From NCBI GenBank assembly GCA_036172665.1, contig CM069877.1, forward strand, positions 27,677,001 through 27,741,000: DNA of 64,000 nucleotides. The letters are read 5' to 3'. Each line of letters begins with the position of its first letter. Positions within the stretch are counted from its first letter, which is position 1. Origin of the DNA: Prosopocoilus inquinatus. Taxonomy: Eukaryota; Arthropoda; Insecta; Coleoptera; Lucanidae. The notes under the pieces were generated by a model. It saw only the letters and a list, made by a program, of their open reading frames with translations. It ran no database searches and was not told the DNA's origin. Shown here one piece after another: positions 11,671-24,139 of this stretch. The translations under genes and the position numbers were made by a program.

Positions 11671-12984
11671 TTTCGGTCAAAAAGTCGAATCAACCATTAT
11701 GAGTGATACATTGTTAGAATCAGAGAAAAAATCTTTATTTAGAAATATGAAAATCCAAAATGGCGCCCATAAGAAAAAAAAAGTTGACAGTCATATCTCT
11801 AAAATTTTGACAGCACGGATAAATGTAATGACAGATTTAGATTTACGGTAAAAAAGTGCCTTAATAACGCGTAAGTTATAAAGGTCTAGCTTTATCGGTT
11901 TTCGTTTTAAAACATAAAAACAAAACTGAAAAATTTTAGTTTTTTCTTAATATCTTCAAAACGAAAAGGAAATAATTTAAATTGCTTTTCAGATTATCAA
12001 TTGGCATGAAAATACGCAACTTTGGCCTAATTTAACCGACCTCGTATCTCTTAAGATAAGTGAGATCCCCATGTTTGGGCTAGAAAAACGGACAGCCTGT
12101 ATATAATTTTATTATACATAAGTCTAAGAACATTTTGTACTATCTCGTTTGTCTCATGACAATTTCCACTATAAATTTAAATTTTGCTGAGATTTTGTAA
12201 GTGCGAGACAAAAATCTCATTATTTGCCACATACAGAGCACAAACACTAGGTAAAATTAATACTCAAGTCTATAGTTTCCCTACAGAGAGTCAAGATTTT
12301 TGCTAAGGAATCCAGCCATTTATAAATAGTTAAATAGAATTGTAATTTAATAATTTTTGATATAGATCAGGTGTGGAAGAAACCTACTCTGAACGAGACG
12401 TTCCGTACAAAGAAGACGCAAGTTCAGATTACACCGGGAAATCCGTGTATTTAAGTCCAATATAACATTGACGAATTCTACGTTAAAGATAACTTAAAGA
12501 ATTGTTTACAGCTATCGGAAATTTTTCACAAACGAAATAGTTTCAAGATATTTATCCGAAATGCGATTTTCGCTGTTAATTTCGCATAGAAAATCCAGGT
12601 CCGTTTGTCGAAGTCCGTATTTGCGTAACAGTTTTAAAAGTAGGTTCTCTGTACGTATTTGAAATTTACCATCATTAATTATTTTTTCGATACACTGTAA
12701 GAATAATTCGTGGTGTTATTGGTTAAAAAAAAAATTATATCTTAACAAAAGCGACAATCTGTGAAATTCACCGCGCTCTATTAGAGATTAGTTAGAGCTG
12801 TAATAATAATCGTAATTATTTTATTTCTGTTTGTTGGAAATGTAGAAATTGGATGGAGGAGTTTGCAAAGGTATGCGGCTGGCAGCGACGCAAACATAAG
12901 TAATCACATATTAAAACGGTTAGAAGATAGTAATTTAAAACAATTGCTGGAAAAAGAAAAATATTTATTTGTTCTTTTGAGGAA
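11671..12984. other. Non-coding repetitive DNA
   Basis: AT-rich sequence without a supported gene. It includes the phrase AGCCTGTATATA near 12108, which resembles 10670 and suggests shared repeat ancestry. Confidence 0.4.
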
Positions 12985-13945
12985 TGTACGCCGTGATTGA
13001 GAATTATCTCGCAATCTTTCCAGGGTGAATAGAATATGAGAGAGAATAAGGAAAAAGCGAATAATAAATAAATAAGTTGGCACGAAGTAGGTTCTCTTGT
13101 TGCAATTGAGTTTCGAGTAATTGTGCAGTACGTCGTTCGGCGAAAAAAATTATACAAAAACGACTTCATCCGCTTGTACTGTGGCTATCGTTAATAAAGT
13201 TATTATTATTATTATTATTATTAAAGGGTGCTTGTTTTTCGAAGTTTTATTCGTCCTGAAAATATCGGGAGACGGCAGTTCCGAATCACCCTGTATTTAA
13301 TTTCACGGCAAAATAATCTTACCGCATCTGACTTTTAATTTTCATGTCGCTGTTTAACTTCGAGAACAATTGTAACTGAATTAATTACCTGATGATTTTT
13401 TTTTTCAAATTTATTAATTTTAAGTCGGCGGAAAAAATCTGAAGTTCACAGCGGGCGATATTTTCTTAAAGTAATTTTCCTTACAGAGGAATATCAAAAC
13501 GTTATACTACCGTGACTCAGAATTATCTCGTGATATTTCTAGGATGAATAGAACATGAGGAATAAGGTCATCTTTTCGTCGGATTTTCTTTTCCAAAATC
13601 GAATAATAAGAGATGTCAAAGTATAATTTGAGGCACGAGCAGAAGACATCTAACTGTGAAACCGACAAAAATGTATTTGTCACATCCACCCTTCCTTTTT
13701 AAGGGATATAGTTTGAGGGCATAACTGTGATCATTTAATCCGTAACTTTTTATTATTTTTTTTACATATTTTATTGAAAATTTTGAAAGAAACTATGGTT
13801 TAGGTGATTTGGCATAAAAGAGGTTCTCCTGTTGCAATTTGAGTTTCGAGTAATTGTGGTTAAAAGTTAGCGTACTTGTGTTATGTACTGCTAGTAATCA
13901 ACTATTCACGTTGTTCCATTGTTCGGCGAAAAAAATTGTACGAAG
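12985..13945. repeat. Two diverged copies of a local repeat
   Basis: Blocks from 12985-13165 recur at 13505-13945. AGAATTATCTCG followed by a GGATGAATAGAA-like segment is common to both, as is GTTCTC-TTGCAATT-GAGTTTCGAGTAATTG and the block TTCGGCGAAAAAAATT. The second copy carries extra sequence between these blocks. Short minus-strand frames here follow the repeat and are not treated as genes. A TTA microsatellite lies at 13199-13222. Confidence 0.6.
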
Positions 13946-13955
13946 AAGGTCGAAA

Positions 13956-14220
13956 ATACTTGTGTGTCAGTATTTAAACCTGCCATTTTACGAGTATATT
14001 CGAAATAGCAGATGGTTCAAAGTTAAACGTGGAATTATTTTGCAATTTTTGCATTTCTTCATAAGAATAAATTCCACCTGCGCCCAATGGTTGGCTTAGA
14101 TTACATAACAAGAATCCAGCAGCAGAGAAAAATGAATCATCGAAAACTTCAAGAACACAGGAAACAACAGACAGCTGACAGTTCATGGATATCCTAAGTA
14201 CAGTGCGTGAACTCATGTCG
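13956..14220 (+). repeat. Dispersed repeat, copy B, uninterrupted
   Basis: This is the reference copy for the repeat split by the Tc1 unit at 1658-10091. It matches 1410-1620 on one side and 10113-10166 on the other, which shows that the Tc1 interval is a single nested insertion. Confidence 0.7.
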
Positions 14221-15389
14221 TCCGTACCGTAATGGTACGTCTTGAAACTGACATGTAAGTGTATTTTATGCTGATCATAAATGTACCTGATGTATTTTGT
14301 CTTACCTTAATTCTGGCTACGCGCCGCAACCCCTTCAGTATGAGTAGATATGCTATGCCGGTTCTGGAACAAAATCCCATAAGAAATAACATAGGGGTCT
14401 CAAAACCCCGAAATGGTATAAAAATCCAGAGCGGAGTCTGTGTCTGGCATTTTGGAGATGATTTTTTTTTTTTTTTTCTTCTTGCGTTAAATTGATAGGA
14501 TGTTTGGTGCGGGGTTAGGGAGGGGGGGGGGGAATTATGCCGTCATCACAGGTATGGGAAGAGATGTTCTCTGATGACAAGCGGAGTCTGGAACCTTGGA
14601 GATGTTTTATCTATCTTCTTACGTGAAGAGATGAGGCCTCTAAGCGTCGATGACCTTGGTGTTCTGGAAATTTTCCATATACAAACGATTACGTGACGTT
14701 GGATGAGAAAAGAGGTCATATAATGTCTGCTGAAATTGGATTTTTCCAAGTGATTCATCCTGTAATAGTAACAAAGTTAGAGAGTTGTACTGAAACTTGA
14801 AACGTTTACATTATCAATGCTTATCAGTCAAGAAACAATGTTGCAAATGATTTCGAGATTAAAGATAATTGACTGTCCGAGCTTAGTCTAGTTTAGAAAA
14901 GTTTGAATTTAGCGTTCGCCTCGACTAATTAATAATTTAGAATTTTTTTTAGCATATGAAAATTAGTGTAGGTGTAAGAACGAAAGCGAGAAGATAACTT
15001 GGTAAAAGAAAGGAGAGAGAAGAACACAGAACTTTTTTTTTATTTTTCAACTCAGAAAGCTGTGAATCCTATATTTTCGGTCTAACGCAATCAAGTAATT
15101 CCAATAAATCAGTTCTTTCATAAAAAAAACTAAAACTTTTTTTTATAATAATAATATGATTGTTTTATACTTTTTTCGTTTGGGTTAGATTATATTAAGT
15201 TTCGTTAGCATCACGTTCACCAAAAATCAATTCGAATGAGATCTTGATTGAGCAATAATTGTAAGCATCGATGTTGAGATTAAATACGGGAAGCTCTAGT
15301 AATATATAAAAGAAAATTCCTTGTGTTAAACTTTAAATTTGAATTGGGACAACATTATGGAAAACATAATTATATAAAATACAAATGCG
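14221..15389. other. Non-coding stretch with homopolymers
   Basis: Contains a T-run near 14462-14477 and a G-run at 14522-14532. Frames at 14259-14495 and 14546-14758 have no recognisable motif. Nothing else seen. Confidence 0.4.
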
Positions 15390-15678
15390 TATACCGGCTG
15401 TTTCAAATTGAGTGTACACTGAAGGGATCTCCTAAACCGTAAGAGATACAAATTCGGCTAAATGGAAGAAAAGTTGGATGAATCAATGCCTAATTCGTAT
15501 CCATTGAGAGAATGATTTTTTTCTTATTTCTTCTCGAGATATTAATAAAAATGTAAAAAAATCGATTTTCTTTTTCTCTCTGTATCTCTTTTATTGTACA
15601 TAATTTTGAAATTCTGATTTAACTTTCTACGGGCACTTTTTGATTCTGCTTCGAATAGGAGTAACAGAATTGAAGTCA

Positions 15679-15716
15679 GACGTTTCGTCTTTCCGCGACC
15701 ATCATCAGCTTCGATT
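15679..15716 (-). ncRNA. Hammerhead-like core, left arm
   Basis: On the minus strand GAAG is followed by CTGATGA, a short GTC/GAC stem with a purine-rich loop, then GAAACGTC, and CTTC follows that can pair back with GAAG. These are the conserved boxes of a hammerhead ribozyme in the right order. The helices are very short, so activity is uncertain. Confidence 0.4.
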
Positions 15717-15773
15717 TTTTAAATACAACTTATGTCTTTTTATTATTCTATTCGATAGAATTTTTTCTCCTGA

Positions 15774-15887
15774 TTGTAATGGTATATCACACTTAATAGT
15801 TGATATTAATCTGAAACTTAAACAATACAGTTGTAATGGTATATCACACTTAATAGTTGATATTAATCTGAAACTTAAACAATACAG
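15774..15887 (+). repeat. Perfect 57-bp tandem duplication
   Basis: The unit beginning TTGTAATGGTATATCACA is present twice in a row (15774-15830 and 15831-15887) with no difference, so the duplication is recent. The inverted arm at 17020-17070 has a single unit. Confidence 0.9.
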
Positions 15888-17125
15888 ATTTTTATATGAT
15901 TTATTTATTTATACATAATTTCAAATTTTTAGTATTGCTAAAGTATAAATTATAATAAACTATTTAAAGTTTTTCTGTATCGTTATTTTAATAATGCTCT
16001 GCACTTACGAAAATGAATTTTTACCGAAAATATCTAGTGGTTCTAATATAACTTGCTAGATCAGTATTTCATCTTTAGTATAGGAATGAAAAAGCCTAGT
16101 TTTTAATTTTGACTCGCACTGTTGGATTAAAAGAAAAAGTAAATACTAATTATACTAAAAATATTTAGATATTACTGAATAGTGCATTCTACAAATACAT
16201 TGACAGCTAAAACGAATATTTTTGTAATAAATTTGAAAGATACTTTCAATAACAATGTATTTTTTTTAATTTCTTTAGCACTCAGTGGCTCTCAACACTT
16301 CACTATCTTCATATTTTTTTTAAATATGGTTAAGTCCAAAAATGGTATTAATTATTGTCACTCCTTTTGACCAGTTGAAGTTTGGCACGTTATATCGGGA
16401 TCACCATCCATAATTTAAACAGGATAAAGTAGGCTTTATATTTTGGACAGGAAACAGTGACAGCATCAAGGTAAATAATAAGGGGGAACTAAGAAGGCGA
16501 ATATTCTTACGGAAATGTCTCGCGAATTCATGTTCGACACGCTAGACAACACATAGGATTAAGGACGAACGTGTATCTTGAAAACAGTGGAGGACATTTC
16601 GACGATTTATTTAAATTTATTTATTTCACTTTACTTATTTCACAAAACTCATGTTCTTCTTTTATAATTTTTATTCAACTTATTTATTTTGTTCTTGTAA
16701 TTTAATATTTTTATACTGCTGTTTATTTGGTTTGTGTTAACCACCTAATATCTTTTAGTCAATATTTATTGATTTTTCCTCTTCCGACAACTGAATGTTA
16801 GTTGCTAATACTTATATACAAATAAAAATAAAACAAATGAAAAAAGTGGTTAGGAATAAATTTACTTATTAAGAAAAACATGACGAAACTGTATGAGTTT
16901 TTTTGTCATATTCTAACTTTACTTGAAAAGAGGTATTAAGTATTATACTCAAATATCACCGGAAAAAATACTATCGACGAGAATAATAAAAAGAATTTTC
17001 ATGTAAAATCTGAATTATTTAAGCTTCAAATTAATATCAACTATTAAGTGTGACATATCATTACAATCAGGAGAAAAAATGCTATCGAATAGAATAATAA
17101 AAAGACATAAGTTGTATTTAAAAAA

Positions 17126-17165
17126 TCGAAACTGATGATGGTCGTGGAAAGACGAAACGTTTGTC
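17126..17165 (+). ncRNA. Hammerhead-like core, right arm
   Basis: Same arrangement as the left arm, on the plus strand: CTGATGA, a GGTC/GAC stem, then GAAACG followed by TTTGTC, which could supply the cleavage triplet. The conserved boxes are unchanged although the stem loop differs from the left arm. Confidence 0.4.
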
Positions 17166-17449
17166 TTCAATTTTATTACTCCTATTCGAAGCAGAATCAA
17201 AAAGTGCCTCTGGAAAGTTAAATCAGAATTTCAAAATTATGTATAATGAAATAGATACAGAGAGAAAAAGAAAATCGATCTTTTTATATTTTTATTAATA
17301 TCTCAAGAAGATATAAGAAAAAAATCATTCTGTTAATGAATACGAGTTAGACATTGATTCGTGCAACTTTCTTCCATTTAACCAAATTTGTATATCTTAC
17401 GGTTTAGGAGATCCCTTCAGTGCACACTCAATTTGAAACTGCCGGTATA

Positions 17450-19199
17450 CAACAAACCTACTTACTCGCGAAGACGAGCACAACCGTAACACTCCGTAGT
17501 CTGTGCACTGATTTTCTAATTAATTTACCACGATCATAATAAATAATACGTGTACAAATGATAAAATTAGTTCTGGCATTATAAAAAAGAAAGAAAATAT
17601 AGAAAAGAAAGAGGTCATTTACCTGCAAAGACAGGATTCAACGTATTTGAGGAAAATTAGTAATAACATCCGGTTGGGTCAGAAGTGTGTACGATATTTT
17701 AGAAAAATAATTGTCGTTTTACAGAACGAGATTCTCGTTTTAATTAATTTTCTTAAATATAAGCGTTTATTTTTTCTAGAGAAATAAAAATAAGTCAAAT
17801 TCGTTGAGTTGAATGAACTCTTGAAATAAGAAATCCAACAAAATAAAATTATATGTTCGCAAAATTTAAAAACCAATTAGCAGAACCTTATGTACTACAT
17901 AAAATCAAAGTGCTTAACATTTAGCGCTAACGAAGAGGATAACAGGAACTAAAAAGAATAAAAAATACTGCATTGTGAATTTATAATTGCAAACCGTAAC
18001 TCTTGTTGATAATTTTACACTACTTTCAGGTTCAAAATTATTTATTTCGTTTTTCACATTTCGAGAAGATTTATTCTTTTGCATTTAGGATAATTCGACC
18101 TAAGCATAGCAGTATTTGAAAATGTTCTGCAAAAGATGAATATTATTAAATAGGATTTAGAGTTTGAAACAATAAATCTTTAAAATTTTGAAAAAGAAAA
18201 CACTTGAAAAACAAAAGCTAATTGATTATAAGGAAACATTGATGTTGCAGGAAGCTGTAAAGAGAATTCTTTTTCCTTTCGTAATTTAAATAGTCAATTC
18301 GAACGACCCTCGGTCAATCACACTTTTAAATCGACGAGTCAGCAAGATGCTTATTAATGTCAAGATTTATTTTTCTGCATTTAGGACGATTCGATTTAAG
18401 CACAGCGATATTTGAAAATGTTCTGGGAAAAGATGAATATTATTAAATAGGAATTGGAATTTTATCTTCATATATTTTTCAGTAAGTGAAGTTTCAAAAA
18501 CAACAAGCAGCTTGCAAGAAACACTGGAAACCATTCAATATTATTATTTTTTTGTTTACCTGCTAGTTAATTATTTTAAAGCACTTACCAAGAACAGTTC
18601 GTTGTTGATCTCCAGAGAAACATACTTTTATTTTTTTCATTTAATCCCACGGGGAAGTTTCATAACAGGGGAACGAATTTCGAAATATTGTTAGAGTGAG
18701 TGAACTCTAATAGCAAGTACGTATATATTAGAATTCATTATTATATTTATTGGTAAATTGATAACTGTTATCTCCTACCTGTTATTTGTGTAATATAAAA
18801 AAAAAACTGTACTGCATAACTGCTCTGAAGTTGATAAACTATAATGAGGAAGTAAAAACAATATGTTTTTACGAAATGCTTATATGAATTATAGAAATGA
18901 AAATATATATTTGCTGGAACGTTCCTAAATTCTAGGAGATAACCCCCATTGCGCCTATTCTACATGGTCTAATCCGGATCTCAAAAGGGTCGGCGAATTA
19001 ATGATAACCCAGTTGCGCCGATGGTAAAAATAATCCTAATCTATAGACTCAGCAGGTTATCAATAACATCCTGTCCCTGGGAGGAGGTAGGTGTCCATTT
19101 GGAGTATTTATGTATTAGTATTTATTTGATGTCATTAGGCTTCGCCACTGCAGAAAGCAATAACAATTTTTTTTTTAACATTTTTTCTACAATTTCCTA
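17450..19199. repeat. Non-coding stretch with a ~100-bp duplicated block
   Basis: A block containing AATGTTCTG, AAAGATGAATATTATTAAAT and a GCATTTAGGA-type start occurs at 18066-18165 and again at 18365-18465 with about 10 percent divergence, giving a 300-bp period. No supported gene in the interval; frames at 17679 and 18512 lack motifs. Confidence 0.5.
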
Positions 19200-21140
19200 A
19201 ATTTTGTTATTTTCTTATATAGATAAACCTACGCATCACAATCACGAATCTTCAACAACACTGCAGCGCCAAATACTTTCAAACGGCATCAAACGAAAAG
19301 CTTCCGACGATATTTGTGAAAAACCGGCAAAACTTATTCATCGAGAATTGCTTCAGTCACCCCTAACACTAGACAAGTTCACAACCAAGGACATACACCA
19401 CATACGCAGACGTCTGTATGAAAGTAGAAGAAAAGAATTGCCAAAATTACCGAAAAATATTGGTGAGCTACAAACTGTTCTGAACGACATGTCGATTCAA
19501 ACGTTCAAAGAGGGAGAAAATTTTCTACTAGCGAATGATTTTGAATCAAACATTGTAATTTTTTCTTGTGTTACTAATTTAAAGTTTCTAGTTCAGTGTA
19601 AAACAATATATGTAGATGGCACTTTTAAATATGCACCGAAATTCTTTTTACAATTGTTTACTATACACGGTATGCAAAACGGCCACTATGTTCCTCTTGT
19701 TTTTTGTTTATTGCCAAATAAGTCGCACAAGTCATATTTAAAATGTTTTGAAATCGTAAGCCAAGAATGCGTAAAACTAGGATATCAATTTGAACCTGCT
19801 GAAGTTGCATCGGATTTTGAAAACTATTCATTTATCCATAAGATTAATGTGGCCAGAAACAAAAATTATAGGATGCAGATTTCATCTAAGTCAAGCTTGG
19901 ATTAGAAAAATCCAAAGTTTAGGGTTGATGTCCGAATACAAAAACAATGATTCACTTATTGGAAGTATTTTACATTGGACACTTGGCTTGACATTTTTAG
20001 AGCCAGAAACAGTGGGAGACTGTTTTGCCTTTGGTTTTGATCAAATGTTGACGAATGACGAAAGATTGAGAAATTTGATTTATCTTGTTGATAATTATAT
20101 AGACGAGGATTCTAAATTTCCTCCTAAAATTTGGGCTTGTGCTGAAGCTAGTAGTTACAGAACAACAAATTGCTGTGAATCCTTTCACTCTGATTTAACT
20201 AAAAGTTTTTATGCACCTCATCCGGATATTTTTAAATTTGTTCAAATATTGAAGGAATTTCAAACTAAAACTTACATTAAAATGAATAGTATTCATTTAC
20301 CAATTAAAATTACAAATAAATCGTATATAGACAGAATTGGAATCTTAGCCGAAAAATTAAATTTATTTAAACAAGGACAAATTGAAAGGTTCGATTTTGT
20401 AAAAATTGCGTCTTATCATTATAATAAAATTTGTAAAAATTTTGTGCAAATCGTTCTTGATTGCAGTGAAAACCTCGAGCAGCCTCTGAACAGCTGTTTC
20501 AGCCCTGCTTGGGGCTTCTTCAGCAGAGACGTAGCTCGACATTCCCACTGCAGACCAAAAACGACTTGCCCAATTTATTCGCAAATGCGATGTAAGAATG
20601 ATGAACATATAAAATAGCGACATCTTACTATCGCTTTTTGACCTGACATTGCAGTAGGATAGACAAATTGAAGCGGGATTTGCTCCTAATAAGTCCCCCA
20701 TGCAAGGCGGAAATGCTTGCTGTCAAAGCATAATGAAAGATTTTAGAAAAATTTTGTGCAAATCGTTTTTGATTGCAGTGAGAACCTCGAGCAGCCTCTG
20801 GACAGCTGTTTCAGCCCTGCTTGGTGCTTCTTCAGCAGAGACGTAGCTCGACATTCCCGCTGCAAACAAAAACGACTTGCCCAATTTATTCGCATTTGCG
20901 ATGTAAGAGTGATGAACAGATAAAATAGCGACATCTTACTATCGCTTTTTGACCTGACATTGCAGTAGGGTAGACAAATTGAAGCGGGATTTGCTCCTAA
21001 TAAGTTCCCCATGCAAGGCGACCATGCTTGCTGTCAAAGCATAATGAAAGATTTTAGAAAAATTTTGTGCAAATCGTTTTTGATTATTTACATTGGAGGC
21101 CTGAAGCAAGCCTGTACTACCTGCTGCGGTACCGGTCGTA
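19200..21140 (+). pseudogene. MULE transposase with FLYWCH-type N-terminus, broken
   Basis: The exon begins after a splice-like TTATATAG. Its first residues, THHNHES, look like the end of a FLYWCH zinc finger. YVDGTFKYAPKFF then LFTIHGMQNGHYVPLVFCLLP is the MULE transposase signature with the first catalytic aspartate; SDFE gives the second and NCCESFH the glutamate. A frameshift at about 19830-19880 splits the frame (19204-19905, then 19790-20462). The C-terminal part is interrupted at 20463 by a duplicated short repeat, and a few codons seem to resume after 21084. The copy is dead, but the motifs are clear. Confidence 0.8.
20463..21056 (+). mobile_element. Short interspersed repeat, tandemly duplicated
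   Basis: A ~282-bp unit starting GCAGTGAAAACCTCGAGCAG and ending AAGCATAATGAAAGATTTTAG occurs at 20463-20746 and 20775-21056. The same 28-bp stretch of the transposase gene (AAATTTTGTGCAAATCG inside it) precedes, separates and follows the two units. A third, 5'-truncated copy sits in the piggyBac gene at about 26055-26198. 5' truncation and a long target duplication point to LINE-driven insertion, as for a SINE or a LINE tail. No tRNA-like head was recognised. Confidence 0.65.
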
Positions 21141-21606
21141 AATCATCAATATGCTGTACACAAAGTTGCTTAACTTAGTCGTTTTCTTGGAGTGTTACCG
21201 GACCTTTTAATTACCAAAATAACAATAAATTTTTAACTTTTACTTAAAAAGAAAATGTCTCCGCATTAGATACTAAGCTTCCCTACATTTTGACATAAAT
21301 ATGATTGAATGATTTTGTTTCGTTACCGAGAAAAACGGAATCTTAATTTTACACAAATTAATTAAAATAAAAAAATCTAATTAAATTTTGAAAAAAAGGA
21401 AATGTCACCGCACTGTAGTTTACAAAGCCGAATACTTCTAGATTGCGAGCATTTTTTCAAATGTAAAAATACGCCTGTAAAACGGATTCTACGAATGTAC
21501 TATTTTACTATGCACTCAGATAGGACTCCAGTGGAGCCTTAAGTTTTGATTAGTCTTACACGAGCTTTATTTTTATTACTTTATTAGATTAAATTTCACA
21601 TAAATA
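21141..21606. other. Non-coding stretch
   Basis: AT-rich, no supported gene. Confidence 0.4.
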
Positions 21607-22107
21607 ATGAAAAGTTTCACAGACACAAATTATTGGTTCAAACAATTAATTACACTAAAAATGCTACATGGCGTTAGCAAGCAGCTGTTCAGGTAAGATT
21701 CTTTTTTCATTGTATTGTTAAATAGGTTAACTAATTTGCTTCTTTTCTTTCTTATATCTGCAGGTATGGAAATAAATCACTGCAGATGAGAGGAAGTGAT
21801 CAAGTTGTAATAAGTTTAAGTTATTTACCTAAAGGTAGAACCCTTATAAGAAAATTTGGTAATTTATCAATTAAATATGTACGTTTGGCCTTGGAAACTG
21901 AGGAAGAGATGGTCTTATTCCAACAGGCTACAGTACTATTTAACTTTAATACCGTTGACCACGATGATAGTGAATAAAAACGCATGCTAGAGGAAGGCGA
22001 TAAAGCAGACACATCAAAAAGAAAATCAAAATGGACATCTGATACTGCTTGCACCAGCAACGAGGGTGGTGACGGTCATAAGAAAAAAAAAAATTTAAGA
22101 AAATAAA
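21607..22107 (+). pseudogene. Two-exon ORF of unknown function with an internal stop
   Basis: Exon 1 (21607-21692) starts with ATG and ends at a consensus donor AG|GTAAGA. Exon 2 starts at 21764 after a pyrimidine tract and CTGCAG. The frame is kept across the 71-bp intron and stops at 21977 (99 aa). The same frame then continues without interruption through a lysine-rich, transposon-protein-like tail to about 22106, so the TAA at 21975 may be a nonsense mutation in a longer protein. I do not recognise the family. The phrase VVISLSYLPKGRTLI is faintly C2-like, which is not enough for a call. Confidence 0.45.
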
Positions 22108-23796
22108 ATATTAAAAAGTTTGAAATTCTCCATAATTTAAAAACTGTGTTTGATGATGATGCAGATTTATATAATTCACATGAATATTCGATAGTAATAG
22201 ATTAATTAATTATTTTCATGTTATATATTATTTATATGATCAATAAAACAGTTTAAAAAATATTTTTTAGATTGAGTTATTTTATATTTTCATGTTATAT
22301 ATTATTTATATTTTTAAGTTTGGAAAGAGATTGTTTACTTTAAATATCATAGTTTGACGTAAACAAACATTTTTAGGGACGTTAGAAACTGATATGTGTA
22401 GATTTTTTATACATAAAATTGCACTTTGCACATCTATAAATAAATTATGCTTCTGCAGTAAACTACTACAGTTGTTCCGAAGCTAGTCAGCGAAATCAAT
22501 ATCCACTAATTACTTTGACGTAAACAAACTCTATAATTTATTGCTGCAAAGTATTGCCAGAGTAATTCCGCTGATATCACCAGCGCTTAATCTGCGAAAC
22601 TGTTGAAAAGAAATTATGAAACCTCAAACAGAAGACGGATACATTCATAGCAGAATTATATCACTGTTTTGGAGCTAATGAATTGTATCTAAAGGCCAAT
22701 ATAATACAGATTAAATGGCTTCAATGTTTTTTTAAGGTAGTGAGCTATAATTTCTGCAAGAAAATCGGAACGCTAATCAATGGCTGAAAGCAATCTGAAT
22801 ATATTTTCCGACGATTATGTAAAATATGAGAATTCTAATTAATTTTCATTAAATAATGCTAACATATTTTTAGTATAGTGTAATAACTCGCAGTATCAGA
22901 TGAGACCAAACTGGTGGTTTTGTAACAGAGCTCCTTTACCATCAACTATAATGTCAAAAAAATACAGGACAGCACAGTGACAACTTCAGATGAATCTACC
23001 CACAATGACGACTCTTTAGAAACAAATTCTGCTTCTACTTCAAGAGGAATATTCAAAGAGGTAAAATCTCTGCTACTCACTTTTTGAAAAGTGAAAATGT
23101 ATAATTATCAAACAGTAAATTATTACATTAGCAACTCATTTATTTTAATCAAGATGATTTAAATTCTGTAAAAGTCAACAAAAGAAATTTATAAGCCTAA
23201 GAAGTGTCGTCGAGGAAGTGGCTCAAAAATTAATCATAAAATTTTTTTTTCATATTCTCTGTTCTGAATAAAAAATGTAAACAAGGAGTAATTTTCAGCG
23301 GTAGACAACCAGTCATCATTACTATTTTTTCAAATAAATATTACTATGCAAATTATGGCAGAATCTGTGTAAAAATTTGAAGTATTCAGACAGCAATAAA
23401 ATTACAGTACTTAAACGCATAAAAATATACTCGTGCTATGCTTTCGTTAAAATATCTCCCTATTTTTTTAATTTTCAATCTTATATTTTATCATTCAAAC
23501 AACGTTATAATTAAAGGATGTACATTTGGAGAAAATTTAAAATCGATTGATTAATAAATTTTTAAAAAAGTACAGAGCTGTTTAATTGAGAAGTGAAACA
23601 GAGTGTATATGCTTGCTCTAATTAACATCCTTTTGGGATTACAAGCTTAGTTATTGAAGGAAAATCTGAATGGAGGGAACTGATATTAATGAGTGTTACC
23701 AATTTTAATTTTAATTAATTAATAACTTCCTGTTAGATTATAAGCTTAATCATGGACGGAAAATTTACATGGAGGAGCCTTACATTATAAAATGTA
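22108..23796. other. Non-coding stretch
   Basis: AT-rich DNA with no long frame. A short acidic, serine-rich run (DESTHNDDSLETNSASTS) at about 22990-23058 ends in a donor-like GAG|GTAAAA and could be a stray exon. Nothing else supported. Confidence 0.35.
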
Positions 23797-24139
23797 TTAA
23801 CCCATTAACGCTCAGCGTCCTCATTTGAAGACGGTGATTTTTGGGGAGTATAACCTATAGTGATCATCAGAATTCACACGTGAGATGGCCTGATTTGGTT
23901 TTGGGAAGAATATATTGTTGTAATATATGTGCCAGTCTGTTCCAAATTTACAAATGGTAGATATTTTAGCTTGTTTTTGTTGGCAGTTTTGATTACGTTC
24001 GGGAGGATAGTCTAATTTTATTTGCCGTTTCATCAATTCATATGGTAAGTAATTTGTTTTAAATTTTCTTGAATGTATATATGTCATATTTATTGCAGTT
24101 ATTGTAACTGAATGTAATACCCTGTACATTATAGCTGGT

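Larger units (their letters stand above)
15390..17449. mobile_element. 2.06-kb element with ~430-bp inverted repeats
   Basis: The ends are TATACCGGCTGTTTC and its inverted counterpart (one difference), with TA at both borders. The arms, about 15390-15820 and 17020-17449, are close inverted copies; the centre is AT-rich and has no coding frame. Each arm carries a CTGATGA...GAAAC motif pair (see separate entries). The left arm ends in a tandem duplication. Long identical arms with a hammerhead-like core recall inverted Penelope-like LTRs, but the TA borders fit a DNA transposon, so the class is open. Confidence 0.7.

Noticed and set aside
12816..13169. 117-aa minus-strand ORF with hydrophobic stretch
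   Set aside because: It follows a locally duplicated non-coding repeat, and the second copy does not keep the frame.
21764..21977. C2-domain call for the two-exon ORF
   Set aside because: Only a short faint resemblance; length and later residues do not fit.
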